Assembly (NCBI RefSeq): GCF_014905175.1
Contig: NC_057790.1
Span: 27,182,469-27,246,468 of the forward strand
Source of the DNA: Aphidius gifuensis
Lineage: Eukaryota > Arthropoda > Insecta > Hymenoptera > Braconidae
Length of the DNA: 64,000 nt
Direction: 5' to 3'
The first letter of the stretch is position 1. Every line of letters begins with the position of its first letter. Both the position numbers and the translations under genes were made by a program. A model generated the notes under the pieces. It worked only from the letters and a program-made list of their open reading frames with translations, was not told the origin of the DNA and did not search any database. Shown here piece after piece: positions 27,625 through 38,189 of this stretch.

Positions 27625-27942
27625 TGTAAATTTATGTTTTGTTTTTATTATATATATTATATAATTTATAATTTATAATGTCTAATAGGTATATGCGTAA
27701 ATTTATTTTAGAGGTAGAAAGCAAAAGAGAGATAAAAATATATCGCTGACAAGGCGTTTCTGTTGACGGCAATGGCAATGGTGAAAAATAGTTGATGTCG
27801 AGGGTGAAACATCTGGACCCACGTGTACACAACTATATAGCACAAATACCAGAAGCCTCGTCATGCCTGCCTCTTCATATACGTATATATTTTTCCTCTC
27901 TTTTGACGCAATAATTAGTTACGCACCCTATACTGCTCTCTT

Positions 27943-27962
27943 TCTCTCTCTCTCTCTCTCTC
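27943..27962. repeat. (CT)n microsatellite
   Basis: Ten CT/TC dinucleotides followed by a short CA run. Confidence 0.9.
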
Positions 27963-28854
27963 ACACACTCACTACAGACTTTATGTCACCCACCCTAGTG
28001 CTAGTTATCATCATGATCATCAGCATCATCACTGCCACCCTCTTTTTACTTGCTGTATATTCTTTCTCTTATTTATTTTTATATAAAAGCTGTTTATTTT
28101 GATTTTACAATTCGTCATTTTATATTATTATTATTATTTTATAAATTCATAACAAGTTTTAATTATTGTGGATAAAAATATATATAATATATTTAATATT
28201 TTACTGTTTATGACATTCCAATTACACGTATATGAAAATTTTGAAAATTATTATTTTGGCTTTGTATGAAAAAGTCATGTAGAAACCTTAGTCTAAAATA
28301 ATATATAAGTAGTTACTTTGAGATATTTAATGGCTTCAAATATTATTTTAATCAAAATACATATATATTATTATTATTATTTGTTTTTCTTATTTTTTTT
28401 TTTAATATAAAATTTAATTATTCATAAAAAAAAATTTGTATAAAATTAGCTGTATCATGATGCAGTCTTTATAAAATTAAATTTAATAATAGGTCATGAT
28501 ATTTTATTTTATTGATGGGCCACACACGTATTCAAATAAATTATTATAATAAAAATAAATAGATATATGAACATCAGTTATTTTGAAAAAAAATGACACG
28601 ACATGTTTTATTTATTTTTTTATATTTTTTGATCTGTAAAAAAAGGTATATTACTGTTTCAAGATATATTTGAAATATATTGGAAATAATAGTAGTATAT
28701 ACCGAAATATATATATATTTGAATTGTCGTTGTCCACTTATCCTCTTTATCAAATAATAATAATAATAATAATAGTAAGAATAATTTCTTGATCGTGATA
28801 CGAGGTCAGAAGAGGTTTACGACCCTCAGCAGAGTATCACGTAGCATCCAATAA

Positions 28855-28904
28855 AATAATAACAATAATAAAGCTTATTGTTGTAAATTATTATTGTTAT
28901 TATT
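28855..28904. repeat. Perfect 17-bp inverted repeat
   Basis: AATAATAACAATAATAA at 28855-28871 is exactly complementary to 28888-28904, with a 16-nt loop. Confidence 0.8.
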
Positions 28905-29031
28905 AATTTACTTGTGATAATATATCATAATTAATTATTATTTTTTGTTTTTTTGATTTTATTTTAATTATATAGCAGCATATGAAATTATCAAAAAAAT
29001 ATTTGTAGCTTTTTTATTTTATAAACGAAAT

Positions 29032-29150
29032 CGTTATTGGCACCGATACGGGAAAATTTACGGGAAATACGGGGACATTTTTTACCGTAAGTTTTTCCGT
29101 AACCTGCATAAATGTCTCCGTAAATTTCTCCGTATTTGGTGCCAATAGCG
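29032..29150. mobile_element. Short MITE-like element with terminal inverted repeats
   Basis: The left end CGTTATTGGCACCGATACGG is nearly the reverse complement of the right end CCGTATTTGGTGCCAATAGCG. The 119-bp interior is an imperfect palindrome of ACGG/CCGT-rich strings and is distinctly less AT-rich than its flanks. No open frame. Typical of a non-autonomous DNA transposon relic; superfamily not determinable. Confidence 0.75.
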
Positions 29151-29412
29151 TTATATATATATTAATAATAAAAATTGTTGAAAATATTAATTAAATTTAT
29201 GCAATTTTTAATATATAATATTAAAGATTAAAAATTTACCAATTAAATTTATAATAATATTGAAAAATGATATTTTTAAAAATATATTTTCATCATCTGA
29301 ATGACTGCATTAAAATCTAATTAATTTATTTTTTAATTTCAATTAACGTTAAAAAAAATGAGTTAATTTTAATACTGAAAAGAGCTATATAGTTCTTATA
29401 TTAATTTTTCAA

Positions 29413-29472
29413 TTTTTTTTTTACAATTTCAAAATATTTAACAATAATTATTTTGAAATTGTAAAAAAAAAA
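29413..29472. repeat. 24-bp inverted repeat hairpin
   Basis: T-rich arm ending ACAATTTCAAAATA (to 29436) pairs with TATTTTGAAATTGT starting at 29449; the outer part is T10 against A10. The loop is 12 nt. Confidence 0.8.
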
Positions 29473-29928
29473 AAAATAAAAAAATATCATGCCTAATATT
29501 GAAAGCATTGAATAAAAAATGATTGATCTCAATATAAACTGAATGGGTTTGATATACACTGTAGCACATCTGCTTTAATAAATATAAATCGCGATGCATT
29601 ATATAATTTATCTTGGATCGATATAGTCGAATACTATGTCGTAATACATTTTGTCCTATGTCTATAGATATAAATATTGTTATTCATACTTGACAATAGA
29701 TATCGTCGAGGTACATGAAGAAAAATAATAAAAAAGTATGTTGAAATTTAGCGTGCATCGATGCGAAAATTGAAAATCCTATTGGGAGGAGTTCATCATT
29801 ATTGATGAGTATATATTGATGAATGAACAAGAAAAAAAAAAATCTAATAAAAAAAAGTAACAGTAAATCTTGTTCAAAAATATTCGAATATATATTTTTT
29901 TTTTATTCAGCCCAGCCAATTTAATAAT

Positions 29929-29955
29929 AAATAAATAAATAAATAAATAAATAAA
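29929..29955. repeat. (AAAT)n microsatellite
   Basis: About six tandem AAAT units. Confidence 0.85.
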
Positions 29956-32900
29956 ATTTTCGGTTTTGATTATATTTGATATGTCGTTAAATTAAATTTA
30001 TCACTGTCAATTTAATTCACCATAAAATTTTAATCTTTTTCAATTTACTATTAAACAAATATTTATATTATTTTGAAAATAAAATATTTAATTAAATAAT
30101 GAATTATATTTGATTCACGGTAAATTTATATATTGCATGCCATTCTCGGCTATATTGTGTACACCTGCATGTCATTATTTTTATATCCCCAAATATTATT
30201 CTAGATGAAAAATCATTGAATGACAATGTCATTCGACTTGCTCACATAGTAGTTGACAATTATTATCATTATCAAGGGTAAAAATTCGAGCAAGCGTGGA
30301 ACAAGCCATCCAAAACAAATAATATTATTTCTATCATCACCACCACCCTCTATACCGACCCCAGTTAAACTATCAAATTCAAAAAGGGCTTCTAGACAAT
30401 ATTGGGATTCATTGCGGCACCATGACATTACCAAGAGTCGTATCATTTAAATTTATTTGTCTTGATTGTCTTTGAATTTTTCGATTTATTAACAATTAAT
30501 ATTATTAATTTTTTTATTAAATTCCATCTACATACAAATTATATTAAAAAGTGGTGAGAGAAGCTGAGTCGAGTCATTTTAAATTATTCTATATTGCATA
30601 TTGTTGTATGTTGTGCTGCAATGTGTATATATATTACCACGAAATTGTCACGAACCAACACGTGTACGTGTCTCTCTATTTTATTTGACATTAAATCTAG
30701 TTTTTTATTTATTATCATTATTATCACATACATACACCAAGCAAAAGTGTTAATTCAAATACATTTCATTTGCGCAGTACAACAGAGAATCACACGTGGT
30801 ATAATTTTCTATTCATGTAAAATGCAAAAATACACATTTATTCAAGTGTAAATATATTCTATTATTAGATTAAAATGAATTTTTTTTTTTTCCTTTCAAA
30901 GTAATTGTTTGAGCAATAAAAAAAAAAATTTGTGGTATTTATATTCATCAGGATGAGATCAATCATCGATTAAGAAACAAACAAACCGACTTTCAACTTG
31001 ACGACAAAAAAAAAATCTTGTTATTATTTTCTTTTGCAGCTGATGGAAAATTCCGGGCGTTACCTATATCGATCAGACTGTATTCCACTGAGATGCTAAA
31101 CACACAAACGTTGTTAAAAATATTGTCAACAATGAATTTTCAATATGTCGCATCTCAATCAATCTGTAGAAAAAAAAATGTTTACATGCGCGACACGTCC
31201 TCAAAGAAATGTCATCATTAAAAAAAAAAAGAAAAAACGAAATCGAATATTATTATTTAAAAAATATTTCTATGCTGATTTTTTTAAATTTTATTTATTT
31301 ATTTATACTGTCGTCAATATATAAAACTCTGAAATTCATATTAATGACTTGCACAAGTTTTTTAACTCGAGAGTAATATAATACGAACAAAGAGTTTTTG
31401 GAAATAAAAGGTAACAGTTGCTTGACTTGCAGAGCATATGCTTTAAATAAAATTTTAATATTATATTATATATATTTTATTAAATCCCGGTAATTTTAAT
31501 TTCCTGTTATTTTTATTTTTCTATTTTTTTTAATAATAAAATAATAGAGTTTATATTCTCGGTATATTAAAATCAATATTTCTAGACGTTATTTTATAAA
31601 ATTAAATTATTTGAAAATTTTTAATAATTATGCCATCTATTGTTCGAATTATAATTGGATGAAATATATACCCTGACAAAGGATATTCTTCCGCATTTTT
31701 TTTTAATTACAAATTTCATTTTATAATCAATATTTATTTTCTATATTTTTAATAACTCAAAAAATACGAAAAATAATAAAAATATATTTATTCAGCATAA
31801 ATAATAAATATTGACAAATTCAATTTCAAATGATAAAAAAAAAAATAAATAAAAATCATAAATATTTATAAAAAATTTTTAACATCGTTAAAAAAGTTTT
31901 GAAAAATTTTTCAAGTTGTCCCATTGGGATTTATCATTAAATTCAGTTTATTCATAACTGTCTGTTTGGATGTTGATGTTAATATTTTAAATTTTAAATT
32001 GGGTTTTTTTTTTCTTTTTATGGATGGATTTAAATGTGGCATTATTTACAAAAAGCCTCATCCAGTCAATGATAAAATTTATAAAACAAACAAGTATAGA
32101 GCATATTGCACACGTGATATTTGATTGATGCATCATTGATAGTGGTCGGCACACGCGACAAACGAAATAAAAATAAAAGTATAACTGGCTCTTGAAGATC
32201 CATTGATGCATTCAAACAAGTAGCCCTTTGAGTATATAAAAGAAAAATAATAATTCCTTTATTTACCTACTTGTCTGTTAATTAATTGTACTTGTGGTAA
32301 ATTTTATTTTTATACTTATTATTGTAACTTGAAAAAGGAAAAAAATGTACATTTATAAATTTATTCATGCGAGTAGGAATAAAATGATATTATATAAATT
32401 GAATGCTAATGTTGATTGACAAATTATACATTATATTTTTGTACTTAAATGTATGATATTTTTATGGTCGATAAATAAAATATTTACAATGATCATATAT
32501 AAATATAAGTGACATAATAGACCATATTACATGTGTCAAAGTGAATGGATCAAAAGATTAAAAAATAAAAAAGAATAAACAAGTATAAAAGTCAAGAAAA
32601 GAAAAATAAAATTTGGACAATAGTATCACAAGTATCATATTTTTTTTTGTCATTCAGAAAATTCAAAAAAAATATAATAAGAAAAAATGTAAGAAGCAGA
32701 AGGTAGTTTGAAATTTTACACAAGATTAGTTGACAATAACAAAAAGTGTGTATGCATTTGGTGGCATGTTGAAAAAAAGTTTTGAACATGTGGCGTGTGC
32801 CACATAAATAATGTATATAAACCAGTAACATCACTTTTACTTTTTTTTATTTTTTTTTTCTTTTAAATAACTTTAAAGCTTGAAAATATTTATTTAAAAA

Positions 32901-33105
32901 AATTATAAAAAAATTTTATCTATGATTTTCTTACACCTGTCAATTGGAATGATAAATTCAATAAAATATTAATTTAAATTTTTTCAATGAATAATTTTAA
33001 ATAACATGTACGGACATATTTTTATTTCAAATAAGTTTTTTCATATTGATTTTTATATATGTAAATTTTATTTGTATAAAAAAAAAAACAGGCAAATAAA
33101 AATTC

Positions 33106-33228
33106 TGTAAAAGGCAATTAGAAATATGGGTTACACTTGAATGTGATATGTCTAACACACAAGTTGAATATGAATTTTTAAATGTTTATTATGCTAAAAA
33201 AGATAAATACAACAAATTGAAAATTTGA
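33106..33228 (+). pseudogene. 3'-end fragment of an F-box/LRR gene copy
   Basis: The frame KRQLEIWVTLECDMSNTQVE followed by YEFLNVYY aligns with the C-terminus of the intact F-box gene at 36333-38012 (KRQLEVWATCEFGMGDTAVR, then YQYLSVYYPI). It runs 12 residues further before its stop. The similarity continues into the following non-coding sequence (ACCATTATATAACATTAT). Upstream of the KRQL motif the frame is closed by a stop, so only the last exon tail survives. It is a truncated duplicate, not an expressed gene as far as can be seen. Confidence 0.75.
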
Positions 33229-33323
33229 TAATTATACTAGTTTTATTGAAAATTTTACCATTATATAACATTATTTATAATTTTATATATAGAAATTGGA
33301 ATTTCAATATACTTATAAACTCA

Positions 33324-33636
33324 CCCTGGTAGAAATAATCTCTCCGGATTTCTCCGGATTTTCTACGCAATTGAGACTTTCGGAGATATTACTCCGGAGT
33401 TTTTTCGGGTTTTCTCCGGATTTTCTCCGAATTTTTTCAGAAAAAATTTCTTCTTTATTTTTCGTATGTAAACTCTTATTTCTACTTTTGCTTATTAATT
33501 TTTCCATTTTTTTGTTTTTTTAAGTCAAAATTCCGGAAAAAATCCGGAGATATTATAGAAATAGTCTGGAGATTACTCCGTAAATATCTCCGGAAGTCTC
33601 AAGTACGTAGAAAATCCGAAGAAATTATATTTACGG
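33324..33636. mobile_element. MITE-like inverted-repeat element, copy 1
   Basis: The left terminus CCCTGGTAGAAATAATCTCTC is the same as that of the copy at 34959-35264. The right end (to about 33636) is a decayed complement. Arms of about 130 bp share TTTTCTACG, TTGAGACTT and CGGAGATATT in inverted order, and TCTCCGGATT recurs. It sits inside the duplicated F-box 3' fragment: the same flanking sequence resumes at ACGGTAAAAAAAAAAA, as it does without an insert near 35649. The open frames inside are by-products of the CTCCGG repeats. Confidence 0.7.
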
Positions 33637-33949
33637 TAAAAAAAAAAAATAATTTTTATATTTGCTCACTGAAGGTAGCTTTGTAAAAAAAAAAAAAAAA
33701 TAGAATATTTTGTGCTATTACAGTGACAAATATGAAAATTAAAAAAAATTCATTAAATGTAATACTTAAATTATGCTTTAACGATAAAAAAAAAAAATAA
33801 TTATGCAAAAAATAAATGTTTTTATAGAAAAAAAAAAAGAAAAAAAAAATGGTGAATTTGGTGCTATCACCATTTTATTCGTTATGCAATCTTGTGTGCA
33901 ATCTTTTGTGCAAATCTATTTGCAAACTATGAATTTCACCACGAACTTC

Positions 33950-34832
33950 CTATGTATGATATTTGTTTAAGTGGTCAAAATAACTAGTTTTTTGTTTATA
34001 TGTTCGGTTGCAAGACGACGTCCATGGACAATACATTACAGGATGCTCAACACGATAATGTTCATGTTGATGATTACCAAGTTCTTGAATACTATTCTTT
34101 TGTAGGTGACATGTGTTGCATGAATATTCAAGTTTATGAGAAGTATAGTGAGTTTGGCAGGTTGATTCAATTATAAGTTCCCCGCATCGAAAACACTGAA
34201 CAACATTACCTTCACGCCTATGATGATCATAGTGTATTTGGCGCGTTCTACGGTCTATAACTTGCTCGCAACAATATTGCTATTACCGTTTCATTAGTTT
34301 AAATCATTTATTGAATTCAAATTCTTTTTTCTTCTGTTCTTTTCTTTTTTTAACTGCGTCCAAAATTTCATGTATATGCTCCTTCTTGCAATGATCACGA
34401 TAATTGGTAATTTCATGTTCAATTTGATGAATGGCAAGTTTTTGCGCACTTTCAAATTGTTTGTGACATGAAAAACAGGAATTCTGACGTCCATGGTAGC
34501 CATAATGTTTTTGGCACCTGGCATAGTCTATAGTTTCCTGACATACAAAACATGGAACAGGATCAGCTGAAAAATAAATATAAAAAAAAATTCAACACGA
34601 GCATATAATAAAAATAGTTGAGCTATGTGAAATATGTTGGAATAACATATTTACAACGTGTGGGAATTTAGTTTACATTGATTAAAAAAAAAAAAAAAAC
34701 AACCTGGGGATTAATAAAATAAACCGAGTATGTGTATGTAATTAAAAAAATATAATACAAAAAAATACTTACGAATTGGTGGACTTGCTGCTCTTGCAAC
34801 TCTGCCAGATGTTGACGCCTTTGGTGTTGATG
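33950..34832 (-). CDS. C2H2-type zinc-finger protein, 5' end not found
   Basis: Minus strand. Proposed exons are 34832-34773 (STPKASTSGRVARAASPPI), 34566-34355 and 34279-33950. Introns are GTAAGT...TTTTCAG and a 75-nt one from GTTAAA to AATAG; phases agree. The second exon has two fingers: C-x2-C-x11-H-x3-H (starting CFVCQETIDYARCQKHYGYH) and a classical C-x2-C-x12-H-x3-H (CFSCHKQFESAQKLAIHQIE then H). The third exon repeats the pattern (CFRCGELIIESTCQTHYTSH, CNTCHLQKNSIQELGNHQHE then H) and adds C-x5-C...H-x4-H, ending LNKYHT-stop. So two finger blocks look like an internal duplication. Without the 75-nt intron the frame has three stops (TGA at 34304, then TAA TAG just before 34279), so it could instead be a decaying gene. 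No first exon or start codon was found upstream. Likely nucleic-acid binding; specific role unknown. The donors of the neighbouring membrane-protein gene (GTTAGT, GTTACA, GTTAAT) make GTTAAA acceptable. Confidence 0.6.
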
Positions 34833-34958
34833 CTAAAAATTAGATATCCGTTAGGAATGATTAATTGTACAGGTTATAAAGACAGACTGTCCCATTTTAA
34901 TCTATCAATGGCTGTTTCTCGAAAAATATGGCTCGAATTGAAGTATTTTTTAAGTGAA

Positions 34959-35264
34959 CCCTGGTAGAAATATTTCTCCGACTTTTCTCCAACTTTTTTC
35001 CAACTTTTCTCCGCCATTTCTCCACTTTTTTACGAAAATGACCCATGGTTGAAGAATTGGCGGACAAATTTCTCCAATCTTTCTCCAACCAAAAATTTAC
35101 TCCAACTTTTTTCCGACTTTTTTCCGCCATTTCTTTAACTTGAAATGTACTCCAACTTTTTTCCAACTTTTCTCCAACCATGGGTCATTTTCGTAAAAAG
35201 GTGGAGAAAGTTGGAAAAAAGGCGGAGAAAGTTGGAAAAAGTTGGAGAAATAATTCTACCAGGG
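34959..35264. mobile_element. MITE-like inverted-repeat element, copy 2
   Basis: Left end CCCTGGTAGAAATATTTCTC and right end GAGAAATAATTCTACCAGGG are inverted repeats of over 20 bp with one mismatch. The 306-bp interior is built of CTCCAACTTTT / AAAAGTTGGAG motifs, so the element folds on itself. It has no coding capacity. The same terminus occurs at 33324 and in remnants near 52600-52845. Confidence 0.85.
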
Positions 35265-35485
35265 AAAGTTGTAGGGTTGAAAGGGGACATAGAAAAATCG
35301 AAAAAAAAAATTTAAAAAATGAAAAAGGCGGAGTTTCCAGTATGAACATAGTTTTTTTTAAATAGATACTATACTTTTTTTTTGTGCCAAAACGTTTTCA
35401 CATCAAAACTAAAACTTTTTATTTAAAAAATTTTGCGATAAAATTACTTTTTTTTGGCCCGATTTTATCTGTTGATGGATTTTCC

Positions 35486-35600
35486 TAAAAAAATATGGCT
35501 TTAATTTAAAAATGATATGTAGAAGTTGAATATGAATATTTAACTGTTGTTTATGATAAAAAAGAGTAATACAACAAAATGAAAATTTTACAATTATATA
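35486..35600 (+). pseudogene. Second F-box/LRR 3'-end fragment
   Basis: The piece translates as KIWL-stop-FKND, then after a small gap EVEYEYLTVVYDKKE-stop-YNKMKI. This parallels the fragment at 33106-33228 (VEYEFLNVYYAKKDKYNKLKI) and, more distantly, the intact gene's end. The non-coding sequence after it up to about 35712 also matches the 33.1-33.7 kb fragment, including GAAGGTAGCTTTG. Interrupted by stops, hence a relic. Confidence 0.65.
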
Positions 35601-36332
35601 ACATTATAAATAATTTTATATATAATTATAAATTCCATTATTTTTAACGGTAAAAAAAAAAAATAAAAATAATTTTTATATATTTACTTATTGAAGGTAG
35701 CTTTGTTTTTTTTTTTATTTTTGTTTTTTTCATTTTTTTCTATGTAGCTACTTAAATAATAAATTAACTATTGTCTGTATAATTATTATGTAGAAATATA
35801 TGCTTTCATTAAAAAAAAAAAAAAAATGATATATTTATATTTTTTTCTAATATCATTTATCCATATATATTTTAATTATTTGCAGAATAGATCGTATACA
35901 AATTTCATAGGATCTTGAAGAAAAATCAAGAACGTTTTTTCGTCTTTTAATTTTTTTGTACAAATAGACAATTAGCCACTAAGAAAAGTAAAAAACATTT
36001 AACGGTTTTCATAAATGAATAATGATTGATTATGTTGTTGATGATGATTGAATGATTAGTAATATATTGACGTTCGACATATTGTTGTATCCAATCATGA
36101 TAATAACTGACACCAGGAAGCGCTTGTTCACCACATCCAATTCCTAATAGTAGAGTTCGACGTGATTGTCACGTGGCCAAATACTGGCGCTGAAGGTTCA
36201 CTTGACACTTTTTTACTTTATTATGTTTTATGACTTGTCAGTTAACAATTGTGAGGTCTGGCCCTACTAAATATATTAAACTGAAAATTGGTTATATACT
36301 TATAGAGATACAACATTTTAATTTTATCGAAA

Positions 36333-38012
36333 ATGAATCAGCTCAAACGATTACGTAAATCAGGAACGACAAAAAACTTGGTAAAAAAATATAAAGTTAC
36401 AGGTCGAATTGCAACACGTTCCTCGAGCATAGAGAATAACAAGGTTAGTTCAAAAAAAGTACAGTAGTCTACATCTCGTGCTTGTAGATTATATTATATA
36501 ATTGAATTATTGTTATTAAATTATTGTATACAACTATTCTTTTTTTCTTTTTAGCAAGTAGACTGTCACCAAGATGATGATAATGATGATGATTTATACG
36601 CCAAAAATAGAATGATCATGGATTGTGTTAATGATGATTGCCTGGCTGAAATATTCATGTATGTGCCAGCATATGAGAGACCACAAATTGCACTGGGTAA
36701 GATAAATTATTTCATTTAAAAAATTATTATTTACAGCATAATAACAATTAATTAATTTTTTTTTTTTTTTCAGTATGCAAAAAATGGAAAAGAGCTCTTG
36801 ATACTACTTGGTTTAATGTCAAAAAAATTGAACTAACTCATTGGGAGTATGACGAGTATCCAAATTTTTTAAAGAAAAATTATCCAACACTCGATGGACA
36901 ATTTAATTTTTTTAAATCATTGCTTTATAAATGTGGTCGTTATTTACGAGAATTAGACTTGTCAGTCTATCCTAAATGTAACATACTGCCAGTTATTAAT
37001 GAATATTGTCCAAATCTCGAAAAACTTGGAATAAGAATCGATAATATTGATGATATTGATGATGCAATATCAAGTAATGCATTTACAAATCTTTCTAAAC
37101 TAAAAGTATTAAAAATTATATTTCATCGTTGTCTTTGTGGTGTACATCCATTGGTACCTACAACTTTAATTAATTCATTGTTAAACGTTGCTGATACATT
37201 GACTGATCTCAGTATGTTAAATTGGCATGAAGCCATGCAGCTTGAGGAGGAGGACGCTCATTTTCCAGAAGAAATGACTAGTGTAACTATATAACTTAAA
37301 CTTTATACATATATATGTTATCTATTGCAATATATACATAAGTTTTTTACGTGAATTATTTATTTTGCAGGTGGTTCCTCAACTAAAGGCCTTGAAAAAA
37401 TTAGTAATGTTTGGTCTAAGCTGTTCGAAAAGTTTACGTGACTCTTTGAACAATTCTGAAACAATAGAAATTTGTGATGACACTGGTATCATAGTTCCAA
37501 ATAAAAGGAATGTTTCCTGGTGGAAATACAATATGCCGCTCTCTGGAAATATCGAGGTATTAAATATTATTGATTGGCCAATTACAGATGATGATATATA
37601 CAATATTGCTAATACTATGAAACGATTACACACGCTAAATGTATCATGTTCAAGGCTAACCGATGCTGGTATCGTCACATGTACAAAGATGAATAATTTA
37701 CATTCTCTTATTATTTGTGGCTCCAATAACGTCACTGACTCCTCAATTAAATTGCTTAAAAATCTAAGATATTTATGTGTACCATTCAGCAATAAAATAA
37801 CTGATGAATCAGTCATTGAAGTTCTTGAAAATTCACCATACATGCGAAAGTTAATCGTTCAGAACACAGGTATAACTCATAAGTTTATTGAAAAAGCACT
37901 AAAAATATCAAGCAATCGTAAAAGGCAATTAGAAGTATGGGCTACATGTGAATTTGGTATGGGTGACACAGCAGTTCGATATCAATATTTATCTGTTTAT
38001 TATCCCATATAA
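36333..38012 (+). CDS. F-box / leucine-rich-repeat protein
   Basis: Four exons: 36333-36443, 36555-36696, 36774-37282 and 37371-38012. All introns are short GT-AG and the phases match; the product is 467 residues. Residues 1-55 are basic, then Asp-rich. The F-box follows at about 57-100: VNDDCLAEIFMYVPAYERPQ, then IALVCKKWKRALDTTWFNV, with the typical hydrophobic pattern and late VCKKW. The rest is irregular leucine-rich repeats of the FBXL/AMN1 kind (for example LRELDLSVYP, LEKLGIRI, LKVLKIIFH, VLNIIDWPITDDDIYNIA, LHTLNVSCSRLTDAGIVTC). F-box proteins bind Skp1 and deliver LRR-bound substrates to SCF ubiquitin ligases; the substrate here is unknown. The start is the first ATG in an open first exon; the ATG at residue 57 is a fallback. 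Two broken copies of the last exon lie 1-3 kb upstream, so the locus has duplicated repeatedly. Confidence 0.85.
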
Positions 38013-38183
38013 GATAGAAACAACATAATGAGGTTTAAATAATATTGATTCATTGAAAATTTCACCATTATATAACAATGAGAGAAAAAGATTTCAATAT
38101 TATTGAAATTTGAATATAATTATAAACCCAACAAAAAAAAAAAAAAAAAAAAAAAAAATGATGCGATTTATATTGCAAAATTT

Positions 38184-38189
38184 AATAAA
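38184..38189 (+). terminator. Candidate polyadenylation signal of the F-box gene
   Basis: AATAAA 172 bp after the stop codon; weak evidence in AT-rich DNA. Confidence 0.3.

Larger units (their letters stand above)
27625..33105. other. AT-rich stretch without recognised genes
   Basis: Apart from the inverted repeats and simple repeats listed separately, I find only AT-rich sequence. A less AT-rich block at about 30270-30440 is open on both strands for 60-77 codons (plus-strand frame includes SSPPPSIPTPVKLSNSK) but matches no family I know and has no splice support. Confidence 0.45.

Noticed and set aside
30213..30450. Overlapping open frames on both strands
   Set aside because: Neither resembles a known family; openness on both strands of a short, less AT-rich patch is not evidence of coding.
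34897..35365. Open frames rich in KVEKS/KVGKK on both strands
   Set aside because: They are translations of the MITE's CTCCAACTTTT inverted repeats, not proteins.
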